Positions 1-9,662 are shown, numbered from the stretch's first letter. The stretch: 64,000 nt of DNA from Aliterella atlantica CENA595 (GCF_000952155.1 NZ_JYON01000002.1:186001-250000); one strand, 5' to 3'. The notes: generated by a model from the sequence alone, not told the origin. Made by a program: numbers and translations.

Positions 1-1003
1 TGTCTGCTTCTTTCCCTGTCATGTTGATGCAGCGCAAATCGACTAACATCAAATGATTGTCTGTACCGTTGGAGACTATCTTTAAGCCTCTATTCTGTAA
101 TTGAGTCGCTAAAGCATGAGCGTTATCAATTACTTGAGCGGAATAAACTTTAAAGTCGCTCTTTAACGCTTCGCCAAAAGCTACAGCTTTACCAGCAATG
201 ACGTGTTCTAAAGGACCGCCTTGAGTGCCTGGAAATACTGATTTATCGAGCTTTTTACCCATTTCTGGATCGCCTGTCAAAATTAACCCACCTCTAGGTC
301 CTCGTAAGGTTTTATGGGTTGTTGTGGTCACAACATGGCAATGAGGAATAGGATCGGGATGCAAGCCTGTTGCTACTAATCCAGCGATGTGAGCAATATC
401 AGCTAATAAATATGCGCCAACTTCGTCAGCTATTTGTCTAAACTTAGCAAAATCAATAATCCGAGGATATGCCGAATAACCGCAAATTAACAGCTTAGGA
501 CGGTGTTGCAGTGCTAATTCCCGAATTTGGTCGTAATCTAACTGCTCAGTTTCGGGATTTACGCCGTAGTGACAAACTTTAAACCACTTACCCGATACAT
601 TCACAGGCGAGCCGTGAGTGAGGTGTCCGCCGTGAGACAAGTCCATGCCCATAATTGTATCTCCTGGCTCTAGCAGCGTCAGGAAGACGGCAAAGTTGGC
701 TTGCGCCCCTGAATGAGGCTGCACGTTGGCGTGAGCGGCTCCAAATAGCTGTTTGGCGCGGTCAATTGCTAGCTGTTCGATTTTATCTACATACTCGCAG
801 CCGCCGTAGTAGCGTTTACCTGGCAAGCCTTCAGCATATTTATTCGTTAATACCGAGCCTTGAGCGGCTAATACCGCAGCAGAGGTAAAGTTTTCACTGG
901 CAATTAGCTCTAAATGGTCGCGTTGTCTTTGCAGTTCGTCATTAATTAATCCAGCGATCGCTGCGTCGCTTTGGGCAAGAATATCTAAATTACTTAGGCT
1001 CAC
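1..1003 (-). CDS. glyA: Serine hydroxymethyltransferase, C-terminus beyond the window
   Basis: This enzyme interconverts serine and glycine while charging tetrahydrofolate with a one-carbon unit; it is cytosolic and PLP-dependent. About 334 N-terminal residues of a protein usually near 425 are present, and the 3' end lies left of position 1. The reading frame opens with a GTG at 1001-1003 giving [16 protein letters not shown], a typical cyanobacterial GlyA start. The PLP-lysine motif [13 protein letters not shown] is encoded around 289-335. The [15 protein letters not shown] substrate region and the [13 protein letters not shown] segment are also readable. No frame break is seen in the part present. 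Identification is by recognisable motifs and is firm; the C-terminus cannot be judged. Confidence 0.95.
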   Translation of the reverse strand, partial: MSLSNLDILAQSDAAIAGLINDELQRQRDHLELIASENFTSAAVLAAQGSVLTNKYAEGLPGKRYYGGCEYVDKIEQLAIDRAKQLFGAAHANVQPHSGAQANFAVFLTLLEPGDTIMGMDLSHGGHLTHGSPVNVSGKWFKVCHYGVNPETEQLDYDQIRELALQHRPKLLICGYSAYPRIIDFAKFRQIADEVGAYLLADIAHIAGLVATGLHPDPIPHCHVVTTTTHKTLRGPRGGLILTGDPEMGKKLDKSVFPGTQGGPLEHVIAGKAVAFGEALKSDFKVYSAQVIDNAHALATQLQNRGLKIVSNGTDNHLMLVDLRCINMTGKEAD

Positions 1004-1375
1004 GTCTATTATTCCTGAAAAATTCCATAATGTTTAAGTTTTTGAGCAAGCTAACTGTTGAGTGTATCGTTCGTCAGATTGCATTGCTGAATATACCATC
1101 TTAACTTTTTCGCTTACGCTGCCAACATCTAGTTTCCCTCAGCAGCTAGACAGTCGATGGTCAAGCCGCAAAGCAGCAATGAGCGCCTTGTTACCCCATA
1201 ACTAAAGTCAGCAAAGCTGACCGCGCGGTCAGGGGGAGGAAAACCGTAAATTACGAATTACGAATTACGAATTATTTGGTCACTGTTAAAGTTATGTATT
1301 ATTGCTCACAACATCCCTGAATCCATAACATAAAATGGACTTAAGCGGCATTGATGCTCCACAGGAGGAATTAGG
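1004..1375. repeat. Intergenic region with AATTACG tandem repeat and a dispersed motif
   Basis: No gene is visible in these 372 bases. Three and a half copies of the heptamer AATTACG lie at 1249-1274. A perfect 6-bp stem with a 3-base loop (GTCAGC AAA GCTGAC) is at 1207-1221. The motif GTCAAGCCGCAA at 1160-1171 recurs at 8771-8782, again beside AATTACGAATTA sequence, so the pieces look like parts of one dispersed intergenic repeat. The segment should also hold the promoters of glyA and of the small gene at 1376, but no convincing -35/-10 pair stands out. Confidence 0.7.
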
Positions 1376-1573
1376 ATGTTAGTGATTTTAATGGACAACC
1401 AAATTCTTGCCCCTCAGCACGTTTGCCAAGGCTGTTTGCTGGCTACTCAAAGCGGTCAACCCCGATGGCATCAAGGTAAGCTCGGCTGCGGTCAAGCAGT
1501 TACTAAATCTTTAGCTCAACAGCCCGATCGATATGAGTGTATGATGGGCTTCCTTATTGCTGACATTAAGTAG
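1376..1573 (+). CDS. Small conserved-looking cysteine protein, function unknown
   Basis: A 65-residue protein of unknown function. A strong Shine-Dalgarno (AGGAGG at about 1364-1369) sits seven bases before the ATG, which supports both the gene and this start; a second ATG at 1391 gives a shorter alternative. The four cysteines fall as CQGC, then LGC, then YEC, with QPRWHQGKLGCGQ between them, which could form a small metal-binding fold. There is no signal peptide or membrane segment. It stands alone ahead of the Tic20-like gene on the same strand (gap about 90 bases). I do not recognise a named family. Confidence 0.6.
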   Translation: MLVILMDNQILAPQHVCQGCLLATQSGQPRWHQGKLGCGQAVTKSLAQQPDRYECMMGFLIADIK

Positions 1574-1662
1574 TTAGGGCGCTGCTATATTAGCTAATAA
1601 CAAATCACCCTCGTAGCTGCGTTATCCTAAGCGTATCGGCTTTTATTTAAGGAGAACGCAAG

Positions 1663-2142
1663 ATGAGTTGGCGCGGGTCTGTAACTGTTAAAGAGCGAAT
1701 TTTTGCTTGCTTACCTTATTTGCTGCCTTTAGTTGAAGGATTGATGTTTGGCAGATATTTATTTCAACAGGTTCCAGCTTTGGGGCTAATATTTACACCT
1801 ATTTACCCTGTTATCTTACTTTACTCTAGTATTCCTTTTGCAGGGTTGATTGTCTTTTTTGCTTTGTTTATGTTGGTAGTTAGGAATGAAAGCATTGCTC
1901 ATTTCATTCGTTTCAATACAATGCAGGCAATTTTAATCGATATTGTTTTGGTGCTGTGCAGTCTTGCTTTGCAATTTGTTGTCCAGCCACTACCAGGAAC
2001 GGGTTTTGCCTTAGAAATACTTAGTAATACTATTTTCTTAGGCTTGATAGCAGCAGTTGGTTATGCAGTAGTACAGTCAGCTATTGGTCGTTATGCAGAA
2101 ATCCCAGCAATTTCTGATGCTGTTCATATGCAAGTGCGCTAA
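1663..2142 (+). CDS. Tic20-family membrane protein
   Basis: A 159-residue integral membrane protein of the Tic20 family. In chloroplasts Tic20 is a core subunit of the inner-envelope protein import channel; the role of cyanobacterial homologues is not settled. Four hydrophobic segments are visible (roughly residues 15-35, 48-75, 90-112 and 122-145). The conserved RIFACLPYLLPLVEGL start and the FIRFNTMQAILIDI segment are typical of the family. An AAGGAGA ribosome site lies just before the ATG. The 3' end overlaps the convergent hydrolase gene by four bases. Family assignment is by pattern and fairly sure; function is inferred only. Confidence 0.8.
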   Translation: MSWRGSVTVKERIFACLPYLLPLVEGLMFGRYLFQQVPALGLIFTPIYPVILLYSSIPFAGLIVFFALFMLVVRNESIAHFIRFNTMQAILIDIVLVLCSLALQFVVQPLPGTGFALEILSNTIFLGLIAAVGYAVVQSAIGRYAEIPAISDAVHMQVR

Positions 2143-2930
2143 CTAATAATATTTGGTTGCTTGGCAATTACTGTATTTTCCAAGCGACCGATCCCCTCAA
2201 TTTCTACGCGGATGCGATCGCCTATTTGCAATGGTCCTATCCCTACGGGCGTTCCAGTTAATATTACATCTCCTGGCTGTAAAGTCATAATTTGACTAAT
2301 GTAGGAAACAACAAAGTCTGGGGAAAATACCATTTGGTCGATAGTTGCAGATTGTACGGGTTGGGGGTTGTCGTTGAGAAAAGTTTGCAAGCTAGCGGCG
2401 AGGTTAAGTTCTCTGACAATCCAAGGACCTAAAGGGCAAAATGTATCAAAACCTTTAGCTCTTGTCCATTGACTGTCTTTCTTTTGCAAATCTCGCGCTG
2501 TTACGTCATTAGCGATGGTGTAACCCCAAATTTTGGTATGAGCTTGTTCTGGGGTACAGTTAGAAGTGCGATCGCCGATTACTAAGGCTAACTCTCCTTC
2601 GTAGTCTACTCTTTGCGACTGAGGAGGGTAAACAATTGCTGTAGCTGTAGGAATAACTGCTGTAGATGGCTTGAGAAACAGCAATGGCTCTGGAGGTACG
2701 TCTGTTCCCATTTCTGCTGCATGATCGGCGTAATTTTTGCCGACAGCAACAATTTTTGAGGGAGCGCAAGGAGCAAGAATTTGGTAGCTGTTTGGTTCTA
2801 GTTGCATCTCCATTGGTTGACCTTGCAACCAAGGCGGAGCATCTAGTAATTGCACTGCTTGGTTGAGTTGGAGCAAACCGTAATAAATTCGTCCCTGTCT
2901 ATCTTGAACTCGGACGTAGCGCTGTGCCAT
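2139..2930 (-). CDS. Fumarylacetoacetate hydrolase family protein
   Basis: A 263-residue soluble enzyme of the FAH superfamily, whose members hydrolyse or decarboxylate acylpyruvate-type substrates with a bound divalent metal. Visible family features are the VAVGKNYADHAAEMG entry motif, the metal-ligand region DYEGELALVIG, the stretch GYTIANDVTARDLQ with the later AKGFDTFCPLGPW, and the C-terminal GDVILTGTPVGIGP loop. Length suits the short FahA/YisK-like type, which includes acylpyruvases and oxaloacetate tautomerases or decarboxylases. The exact substrate cannot be told. Convergent with the Tic20-like gene (4-base overlap) and probably a single-gene unit. Confidence 0.88.
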   Translation of the reverse strand: MAQRYVRVQDRQGRIYYGLLQLNQAVQLLDAPPWLQGQPMEMQLEPNSYQILAPCAPSKIVAVGKNYADHAAEMGTDVPPEPLLFLKPSTAVIPTATAIVYPPQSQRVDYEGELALVIGDRTSNCTPEQAHTKIWGYTIANDVTARDLQKKDSQWTRAKGFDTFCPLGPWIVRELNLAASLQTFLNDNPQPVQSATIDQMVFSPDFVVSYISQIMTLQPGDVILTGTPVGIGPLQIGDRIRVEIEGIGRLENTVIAKQPNIIS

Positions 2931-3245
2931 AAATAATTACTTCCTGCTTTCCTGAAAATTAGGCTGGTAAATCAAAATGAATTTGCAGATACATATTTTG
3001 ATTTTTAAATGCTTGGGTTGCGTGCTTTGGTTGCTGATAGATAGATAGGGAAACAGAAAGAATTGCTTGCAATATATCAGATTTAACGGTGTCTGCTAGC
3101 ATACTTTAGCCTGGAGTTGATAATTGCCAGCGCTCAATATTTTAGGCGGCAATCTGATAGAATTGTAAGTCCTTGTTGCTTCTAGTCTGAATTTATATAA
3201 CTCAAAAGAGAAGCAGCCGATTTGTCCATAAGGAGACTAACACCC

Positions 3246-3572
3246 ATGCAGACTGTTTATGAAACTATGTATATCTTGCGTCCAGACTTAGGCGAGGAGC
3301 AAGTATCGCAAGTAGTTAGCAAATATCAAACCTTCCTTCAAGAGCAAGGCGCAGACCAAATCGAGATTCAAAATCGCGGTAAACGTCGCCTTGCTTATGA
3401 AATTGGCAAACACAGGGAAGGTGTTTATATTCAAATGAACTATCAAGGTCCTGGAACTGCGATCGCACCTTTAGAGCGCTCAATGCGCCTCAGTGAAGAA
3501 GTAATTCGCTACTTGACAATCAAGCAGGAAGTTTCCGAACAGCCAGAGGAAGATGCAGATGCAGATGAATAA
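3246..3572 (+). CDS. rpsF: 30S ribosomal protein S6
   Basis: S6 binds the central domain of 16S rRNA together with S18. The 108-residue product begins [15 protein letters not shown] and carries the family's GKRRLAYEI and GVYIQMNY segments, ending in an acidic tail ([11 protein letters not shown]). The frame is open further upstream to 3222, but the ATG at 3246 is preferred because the conserved S6 start falls there and AAGGAG lies about ten bases upstream. The gene stands alone rather than next to rpsR, and a strong hairpin terminator follows. Confidence 0.95.
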   Translation: MQTVYETMYILRPDLGEEQVSQVVSKYQTFLQEQGADQIEIQNRGKRRLAYEIGKHREGVYIQMNYQGPGTAIAPLERSMRLSEEVIRYLTIKQEVSEQPEEDADADE

Positions 3573-3636
3573 TCTGTAAAAGCACCAGCAGATTGCAGGC
3601 GATCGCTTTTTTCCTTTGACCGCTTAATCTAGATAG

Positions 3637-3674
3637 AACAGGTAGCTAGTATCGATACTAACTACCTGTTTTTT
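3637..3674 (+). terminator. Intrinsic terminator after rpsF
   Basis: A long inverted repeat, AACAGGTAG pairing with CTACCTGTT and enclosing TAGTATC/GATACTA, gives a stem of about 16 pairs with one mismatch, followed directly by a run of T. It sits 64 bases after the rpsF stop and between convergent rpsF and the STAS gene, so it could also act on the opposite strand. Confidence 0.85.
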
Positions 3675-3704
3675 ATTGATATAGGGCAAAATAGTGCGAT
3701 CGCT

Positions 3705-4052
3705 CTACGCCACAACTTTAACTTTTTCAACTGTTGTTAAAACAGCATCATAGTTATCAAAAATTTCAAAAACTGCATCTAATTGAGTCAATTCAAAGAT
3801 CAGCTTAACAGGTGCTTGTAGATTGCATAATACCAGCCTACAGCCATTTTGACGAGCCACTTTTAGGCATCTTGCTAAAGCTACTAATCCTGAGCTATCC
3901 ATAAAATCAACATGAGCTAAATCGACACTCAACAGGGCTTGGGCGTTAGCTACTAAGTTGATTAACTGTTTTTCTAAAGCTTTACCACCCTGCAAGTCTA
4001 AGCGTCCCTGCGGTTGAACTAAAATTGATTGATATGCTTGGGTAACAGTCAT
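3705..4052 (-). CDS. STAS-domain anti-sigma factor antagonist
   Basis: A 115-residue single STAS domain of the SpoIIAA/RsbV type. Such proteins bind anti-sigma or switch kinases and are inactivated by phosphorylation of a conserved serine. The phospho-site region VDFMDSSGLVAL is at about residues 49-60, with the family's QGRLDLQGG strand near the N-terminus. The ATG at 4052 (MTVTQAYQS) is preferred over an upstream TTG at 4094, which would add 14 atypical residues. No kinase or sigma factor lies next to it, so its partner must be elsewhere. Family firm, pathway unknown. Confidence 0.85.
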   Translation of the reverse strand: MTVTQAYQSILVQPQGRLDLQGGKALEKQLINLVANAQALLSVDLAHVDFMDSSGLVALARCLKVARQNGCRLVLCNLQAPVKLIFELTQLDAVFEIFDNYDAVLTTVEKVKVVA

Positions 4053-4822
4053 AGTTGTAACTAGATAATTGACGTATTTAACCGGATAAAACAAAACCGG
4101 AGTTGGGAAATAGACTTTTGCGTTAGTCGGTTGGAAAGCTATTAATTTAGCGAAAGCTTACAGCAAGTTAAGAAATTCATCTTTTCTTTACTTCAGCTTC
4201 ATATTAACCTATTTACAAAATAAAGCTAGTGTTGTTCGAGATTTTGATTGATGCTCAAAACAAAGAAACATTAGGATAATTAATATTTCCAAATATGTAC
4301 GTTAATGTATATAAATAGAAACCGTTATTGTTCAATAGCGCTTGCAAATTTATCTACGTACAATCCCTGAAACCTATGCCTTAATTACCTTTATGTAAAC
4401 ACAAGCAGATGGTTTCGTCAGTATTTTCCGAGGTATTTACTGAATCTTTATCAGTGTTACGGATTTATATAAAGATTTGATAAAGTAAGATATTTATCTT
4501 TCAGTTAAAATATGTAATACCCAGCACATCAACTTAAGAAAAACAATAGTAAGAGATGACTTATATATACATAAATCATCCTTTAGGTAGAAATTGATAA
4601 ACTTAATTAACTACAAATTAATATTTTAGAAACAAGAAATTAAATGTAGCTTAATTGCAAGTTTCAGGTTTAAGTTTCTAAATACACGCGCACAGTAATC
4701 AATTCCGCGTTTTTGCCTTTTCTGTTTACCTGGAAGAAAACGTGTAGCGCTAGGCGTTGACACCTTTAATCGATTCACGCCAAGATAAAAGAAAAGTAAA
4801 CCTTTGTAAAGGCTGCAACTAA
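4053..4822. other. Long AT-rich intergenic region with one inverted repeat
   Basis: About 770 bases between the divergent STAS and DedA genes contain no open frame of note. The only clear structure is the imperfect inverted repeat GATGAcTTAT/ATAAaTCATC at 4555-4580 with a six-base spacer, which could be an operator. The upstream regions of both flanking genes lie here, but I see no strong sigma-70 promoter pair or riboswitch. Confidence 0.5.
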
Positions 4823-5455
4823 ATGTCGGCTGAACTCATCTCACTAGAGACAATTCAAGAAATTGCTCAACAATACGGCTACTGGGCAGTTTTCGGTGGA
4901 ATTTTACTTGAAAATCTTGGTATTCCTCTTCCTGGTGAAACCGTGACCTTAGTGGGAGGGTTTCTAGCAGGTAGCGGTCAACTAAATTACTGGTTTGTAC
5001 TAGCTAGCGCTATTGGTGGTGCAACAATCGGCGGTACTTGCGGTTATTGGATTGGCAGATACGCAGGCTGGTCATTTTTGCTCAAACTTGGTAACTTCTT
5101 GCGTATTCCCACCGAACGAATAGAAGAAATCAAAAACCAGTTTAGTGAGAATGCAGGTAAAGCAGTATTTTTAGGACGTTTTATCGCATTGCTCAGGGTA
5201 TTTTCAGGATTGCTAGCAGGAATCGCCCAAATGCCTTACGGACGATTCTTTGTATATAACCTTGCTGGAGCAGTAGTTTGGGCTGCGGTAATGGTAACGT
5301 TAGCCTTCTTTGTAGGAAAAGTTATTGCTTTAGAACAGTTAATTGCTTGGGTAGGTCAATTTACACTACTAGCTTTAGCCTTAGTTGCAGCCTGGATATT
5401 TATCCCACCTTGGCTGGAGTCGCGTAAGGCGAAGGAATTGAAAAGTGAAGAGTAG
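4823..5455 (+). CDS. DedA family membrane protein
   Basis: A 210-residue polytopic membrane protein of the DedA/VTT superfamily. Bacterial members include flippases that recycle undecaprenyl phosphate or phosphatidylethanolamine, and others linked to proton-motive force upkeep. Family marks are the N-terminal re-entrant segment ENLGIPLPGETVTLVGGFLAG, the GATIGGTCGYWIGRYAG segment, and FLGRFIALLRVFSGLLAG with the FxxRFxPxxRxxxxxxAG pattern. A C-terminal transmembrane helix ends in a lysine-rich tail. It converges on argG across a 44-base gap holding a weak imperfect hairpin. A related VTT protein is encoded at 33004. Confidence 0.88.
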   Translation: MSAELISLETIQEIAQQYGYWAVFGGILLENLGIPLPGETVTLVGGFLAGSGQLNYWFVLASAIGGATIGGTCGYWIGRYAGWSFLLKLGNFLRIPTERIEEIKNQFSENAGKAVFLGRFIALLRVFSGLLAGIAQMPYGRFFVYNLAGAVVWAAVMVTLAFFVGKVIALEQLIAWVGQFTLLALALVAAWIFIPPWLESRKAKELKSEE

Positions 5456-5499
5456 AGAGCAGGGGGAGCAGGTTCTTCCTTGTCCCCTTGTCTCTCAAA

Positions 5500-6699
5500 T
5501 TAATGATTCTGTTGCGACCAAATACGTGTTGGTAGTCCCCAAACGTAGATAAATCCTTCAGCGGCTTTGTGATCGAACTTATCGTCTGCTCCGTAGGTTG
5601 CTAAGTCGGGGGTGTATAGAGATTGGTCTGACCAGCGCCCGACTATAGTAGCATTGCCTTTAAATAGTTTGATTTTTACTGTTCCTGATACTCGCTCTTG
5701 GGTTTTTTGCACAAAAGCATCTAGCGCCCCTTTGAGCGGACTATACCATAGCCCGTTGTAAATCATTTGGCTGTAGGTTTCTTCGATTCCGCGCTTGTAG
5801 TGAGTGACATCAGCAGTCAAAGTTAGGCTTTCTAAGTCGCGGTGCGCTTGGATAAGAACTAATAAAGCTGGTGTTTCGTAAATTTCCCGCGATTTGATTC
5901 CCACTAAACGGTTTTCTACCATGTCGATACGCCCAACTCCATGATTACCAGCCATTGTATTTAGCTGCTTAATGAGTTCAACAGGAGCCGTTGCTCGTCC
6001 GTTTAGTTGGGTAGGAATGCCTTTTTCAAAGCCTATTTCTACATATTCTGGCTCATCAGGTGTATCGGCGATCGCTTTGGTCATCAGATAAATTTCTTCC
6101 AAAGGTTCGTGCTTGGGATCTTCTAAAGGTCCAGCTTCAATACTGCGACCAAGTAAATTGCGATCGATACTGTAAGGAGAAGATTTTTTGACTGGGGAAG
6201 GAATGCCAAAACGTTCTCCGTAGGCGATCGTTTCTTCACGACTCATCCCCCATTCCCGCGCAGGTGCGAGAACTTTTAATTTGGGGTTAAGAGCAGCAAT
6301 AGAGACATCAAAGCGGACTTGATCGTTACCTTTACCAGTACAACCATGTGCAACAGCATCAGCACCGTACTTTTGAGCAGCATCAACAAGGAGTTTGGCA
6401 ATTAAAGGACGAGCTAAAGCTGTAGATAGGGGGTAGCGATTTTCGTATAAGGCATTTGCTTGCAAAGCAGCAAAGGCGTAATCTTTGACAAAACTTTCTG
6501 TAGCATCGACAACTAAAGACTCGGTTGCACCAGACTTGAGCGCTTTTTCCCGAACTGGTTCTAGTTCATCTCCCTGTCCCAAATCTGCTGCAAGGGTAAT
6601 TACTTCTTCAACGCCCCATTCCTGCTTGAGATAAGGAATACAAACGGAAGTATCTACTCCACCAGAATATGCCAGCACGACTTTAGTAGCACGACCCAT
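5500..6699 (-). CDS. argG: Argininosuccinate synthase
   Basis: Catalyses ATP-dependent joining of citrulline and aspartate, the step after ArgF (whose gene is at 26228) in arginine synthesis. The 399-residue product has the N-type ATP pyrophosphatase P-loop [11 protein letters not shown] at residues 10-20, the [13 protein letters not shown] segment, and [16 protein letters not shown] start at ATG 6699 ([14 protein letters not shown]), which is the family start; the frame continues open upstream for 14 unlikely residues. It appears to be transcribed alone. Length is normal for the family and no residue is missing. Confidence 0.97.
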   Translation of the reverse strand: MGRATKVVLAYSGGVDTSVCIPYLKQEWGVEEVITLAADLGQGDELEPVREKALKSGATESLVVDATESFVKDYAFAALQANALYENRYPLSTALARPLIAKLLVDAAQKYGADAVAHGCTGKGNDQVRFDVSIAALNPKLKVLAPAREWGMSREETIAYGERFGIPSPVKKSSPYSIDRNLLGRSIEAGPLEDPKHEPLEEIYLMTKAIADTPDEPEYVEIGFEKGIPTQLNGRATAPVELIKQLNTMAGNHGVGRIDMVENRLVGIKSREIYETPALLVLIQAHRDLESLTLTADVTHYKRGIEETYSQMIYNGLWYSPLKGALDAFVQKTQERVSGTVKIKLFKGNATIVGRWSDQSLYTPDLATYGADDKFDHKAAEGFIYVWGLPTRIWSQQNH

Positions 6700-6840
6700 G
6701 AATTTATTAATCCAGCAAAACAACGAGTCAATATTATCCAACTAATTGAGGCATATTCTTGTTAGCAACAGTACAAATTTTGGAAAAATAGTTCCATGTT
6801 TGCAGATGAGATAAGGAGGACAGAATACAGAAGTAATTAT

Positions 6841-6885
6841 CTTCCCCTGCTTCCCCTGCCTCCCCTGCTTCCCCTGCTTCCCTTA
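6841..6885. repeat. Tandem repeat of TTCCCCTGC
   Basis: Five near-perfect copies of a nine-base unit (TTCCCCTGC, one copy with CTCCCCTGC) lie between divergent argG and the GT2 gene. This is a short strongly strand-biased repeat of the kind common in cyanobacterial intergenic DNA. Confidence 0.85.
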
Positions 6886-6934
6886 CCTGCCGAAATGACA
6901 TACTAAACAAAGTGGACTCAAAGGGGGGAGATGC

Positions 6935-7861
6935 GTGTTTTTTAGTGTTGTAATTCCGACTTACAATCGTTTGCCGATTTTACAGAAGTGTCTGAGGGCT
7001 TTAGAGAACCAACAGATTCCTTCTGGAAGCCCCATTAGCGGCTATGAAATTGTTTTGGTAGATGATGGTTCCACTGATGGTACTTTGAATTGGTTGCAGG
7101 AGGAAGCGGCAGAATTTCCTCATGTGCGATCGCATTTGCAAAACCATCAAGGACCTGCGGCGGCTCGTAATCTAGGTGTAGAAAAGGCTAGCGGCGATAC
7201 AATTATTTTTATTGATAGCGATTTAGTTGTTACAGAAAACTTTTTGCAAGCTCACGCTGAGGCGCTAACTCAGGCAGATAGCGATCGCGTTTTTACCTAC
7301 GGGCGGGTAATTAATACTTGCAATTTCGACGATCCTACGTCTGAACCTTACAAAGTTACAGATTTTTCGGCTGCTTACTTTGCCACTGGCAATGTAGCGA
7401 TTTCTCGCCACTGGTTAGACAAAGCTGGATTATTTGATACTCGTTTTCAACTTTATGGTTGGGAAGATTTAGAACTAGGTGTAAGGCTCAAGCAATTAGG
7501 CTTAAAACTTATTAAATGCCCCGATGCTGTAGGTTATCACTGGCATCCACCTTTTGCTTTGGCGCAAATTCCTAATTTAATTGATAAAGAAATCGAACGC
7601 GGACGCATGGGCGTTTTATTCTACCAAAAACATCCTACTTGGGAAGTAAGGATGATGGTACAAATGACTTGGCTGCATCGGCTGTTATGGGGCATACTTT
7701 CGGTAAATGGACTATTGAACGAGCGGACAATGGCTCCTTTTTTGCAGTGGTTAATCGACCAAAATAAACCCCAACTCGCATTAGAACTTGCCCGAATTTT
7801 CCTTAACTGGTACAACGTCAAAGGCGTTTATGCAGCCTACTCGCAACTAAACAACAGCTAA
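6935..7861 (+). CDS. Family 2 glycosyltransferase
   Basis: A 308-residue cytosolic GT-A glycosyltransferase with no membrane segments. The N-terminus FFSVVIPTYNR is the nucleotide-binding strand; VDDGSTDGTL (about residues 47-56) and the DxD-like FIDSDLVV (about 91-98) bind the nucleotide sugar and metal; GWEDLELGVRLKQLG is the ED motif near the catalytic base. It starts at GTG 6935: the nearby ATG at 6931 runs into a stop after four codons, and an AGGGGGGAG site precedes the GTG. It lies just upstream of rpsB, with no sugar genes nearby. Acceptor and product are unknown. Confidence 0.88.
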   Translation: MFFSVVIPTYNRLPILQKCLRALENQQIPSGSPISGYEIVLVDDGSTDGTLNWLQEEAAEFPHVRSHLQNHQGPAAARNLGVEKASGDTIIFIDSDLVVTENFLQAHAEALTQADSDRVFTYGRVINTCNFDDPTSEPYKVTDFSAAYFATGNVAISRHWLDKAGLFDTRFQLYGWEDLELGVRLKQLGLKLIKCPDAVGYHWHPPFALAQIPNLIDKEIERGRMGVLFYQKHPTWEVRMMVQMTWLHRLLWGILSVNGLLNERTMAPFLQWLIDQNKPQLALELARIFLNWYNVKGVYAAYSQLNNS

Positions 7862-7895
7862 TTGTGATACACTAGAAGAGTTGTCTAAACTCGCA

Positions 7896-7943
7896 CATCC
7901 AGTTTTTTCGGGTGTTTCTAAATGATAGAAATACGCCTGGATG
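7896..7943 (+). promoter_or_regulatory. Structured leader before rpsB
   Basis: The leader of rpsB can fold: CATCCAG at 7896-7902 pairs with CTGGATG at 7937-7943, enclosing a second hairpin TTTCTA (7915-7920)/TAGAAA (7926-7931) with a five-base loop. It ends about 30 bases before the start codon. S2 autoregulation through leader structure is known in other bacteria; that this leader works that way is inference. Confidence 0.45.
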
Positions 7944-7973
7944 GAGGATTAACCCGAATTAGGAGTAAAAAAT

Positions 7974-8771
7974 ATGCCAGTAGTTTCATTGGCTCAAATG
8001 ATGGAGTCTGGGGTTCACTTTGGGCATCAAACCCGACGTTGGAATCCGAAGATGTCTCGTTACATCTATACTGCCCGTAATGGCGTTCATATCATCGACT
8101 TGGTGCAAACTGCTCAATTGATGGATGATGCCTACAATTATATGCGGACATCTGCCGAGCAGGGTAAGAAGTTTTTGTTTGTTGGTACTAAGCGTCAAGC
8201 TGCGGGGATTATTGCTCAAGAAGCTAGCCGTTGTGGAGCGCATTACATCAACCAACGCTGGTTAGGTGGAATGCTAACTAACTGGACAACAATCAAAACT
8301 CGCGCCGAACGTTTGAAAGATTTGGAACGCCGGGAAGAAAGCGGGGCGCTAGATTTGTTGCCGAAAAAAGAAGCTTCCATGTTGCGCCGCGAGATGACGA
8401 AGCTGCAAAAATATTTAGGTGGCATCAAGACGATGCGGAAGATTCCTGATGTTGTAGTCATAGTAGACCAAAGACGGGAATACAACGCAGTGCAAGAGTG
8501 CCAGAAACTAGGCATTGAAATTGTATCAATGTTAGATACAAACTGCGATCCTGATGTAGTTGACGTTCCTATTCCAGCTAACGACGATGCGATTAGGTCA
8601 ATTAAGCTGATAGTAGGTAAATTGGCAGACGCTATTTACGAAGGTCGTCACGGACAGCTAGATGCTGAAGATGATTACGCAGATTACGATGATGCAGAAG
8701 ACTTCGACGATGAGGAAAGCGAATATACAAATTCGTTGATTCCTGAAGATGACGAGGAAACTGAGGAGTAG
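7974..8771 (+). CDS. rpsB: 30S ribosomal protein S2
   Basis: S2 binds the 30S subunit late in assembly and is needed for S1 docking. The 265-residue product begins [29 protein letters not shown] sequence and contains the [11 protein letters not shown] and PIPANDDA family marks. A strongly acidic tail follows ([11 protein letters not shown]... to the end), a feature of many cyanobacterial S2 proteins. A TAGGAG ribosome site precedes the ATG. It is followed by tsf after 197 bases of repeat-bearing DNA, the usual rpsB-tsf order. Confidence 0.97.
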   Translation: MPVVSLAQMMESGVHFGHQTRRWNPKMSRYIYTARNGVHIIDLVQTAQLMDDAYNYMRTSAEQGKKFLFVGTKRQAAGIIAQEASRCGAHYINQRWLGGMLTNWTTIKTRAERLKDLERREESGALDLLPKKEASMLRREMTKLQKYLGGIKTMRKIPDVVVIVDQRREYNAVQECQKLGIEIVSMLDTNCDPDVVDVPIPANDDAIRSIKLIVGKLADAIYEGRHGQLDAEDDYADYDDAEDFDDEESEYTNSLIPEDDEETEE

Positions 8772-8879
8772 TCAAGCCGCAAGGCGGCAATTCGTAATTA
8801 CTAATTCGTAATTCGTAATTGTTACCTCATAAATAAATTTAGGGGCTTGAAACAATGAATTACGAATTATTCGGTCAAA
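8771..8879. repeat. Dispersed repeat between rpsB and tsf
   Basis: This stretch starts with GTCAAGCCGCAA (also at 1160) and holds several forward and reverse copies of the AATTACGAATTA motif, at about 8790-8820 (as TTCGTAATT) and at 8858-8869. The same two modules sit together upstream of the gene at 1376, which marks them as one composite dispersed element. Confidence 0.7.
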
Positions 8880-8968
8880 AAAGTAAGTGCTAGAGGGCAA
8901 ATATTGTTTTTGCCCCTGGCAATTTTGGCGCAAGGTATAAATGTAACTGAAGTAGGAATTGAGTCAAG

Positions 8969-9631
8969 ATGGCGGAAATATCTGCACAAGTTGTCAAAGA
9001 ACTGCGCGACAAGACTGGCGCAGGAATGATGGACTGTAAAAAAGCGCTGAAAGAAAATGAAGGCGATATTACCAAAGCGATGGACTGGCTGCGGAAGAAG
9101 GGCATGGCTTCTGCGGGTAATAAAGCTACGCGCGTAGCATCCGAAGGTTTGGTAGATAGTTACATTCACACTGGCGGTAGAGTAGGCGTACTTGTTGAAG
9201 TAAACTGCGAAACTGACTTTGTAGCGCGTGGTGAAGATTTCAAGAAGCTGGTACAAGATATCGCCAAGCAAGTTGCAGCGTGTCCGAATGTTGAGTATGT
9301 TTCCGTAGCAGATATCCCAGCAGAGATTACTGAGAAAGAAAAAGAAATCGAAATGGGGCGGGATGATTTAGGTAATAAGCCTGAAAATATCAAAGAGAAA
9401 ATCGTCCAAGGACGGATTGAGAAGCGTTTGAAGGAAATGACTTTGATGGATCAGCCTTTTATCCGCGATCAAAGTATCACGGTAGAAGAGTTGGTAACGC
9501 AGAGCATCGCAACTTTAGGTGAAAATATCAAAGTCCGTCGCTTTGCTCGTTTCGTATTAGGCGAAGGCATTGAAAAGAAAGAAAGCAACTTTGCTGATGA
9601 AGTAGCAGCACAAATGGGCGGCAAACAGTAG
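8969..9631 (+). CDS. tsf: Translation elongation factor Ts
   Basis: EF-Ts is the guanine nucleotide exchange factor that recycles EF-Tu. The 220-residue protein carries the N-terminal UBA-like domain with [15 protein letters not shown] (residues 13-27) and the nucleotide-release motif TDFV at 82-85. It is the short form found in cyanobacteria and plastids, shorter than the proteobacterial protein. It lies in the expected place after rpsB and is closed by a clear terminator. Confidence 0.97.
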   Translation: MAEISAQVVKELRDKTGAGMMDCKKALKENEGDITKAMDWLRKKGMASAGNKATRVASEGLVDSYIHTGGRVGVLVEVNCETDFVARGEDFKKLVQDIAKQVAACPNVEYVSVADIPAEITEKEKEIEMGRDDLGNKPENIKEKIVQGRIEKRLKEMTLMDQPFIRDQSITVEELVTQSIATLGENIKVRRFARFVLGEGIEKKESNFADEVAAQMGGKQ

Positions 9632-9662
9632 AAAAGTTGCTGTCTAGTGTGTCTTGGTAAAG

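Noticed and set aside
2695..2708. Perfect match to the LexA-box consensus (GGTACGTCTGTTCC)
   Set aside because: It lies inside the hydrolase coding region. About one chance match is expected in a window of this size, so position argues against function.
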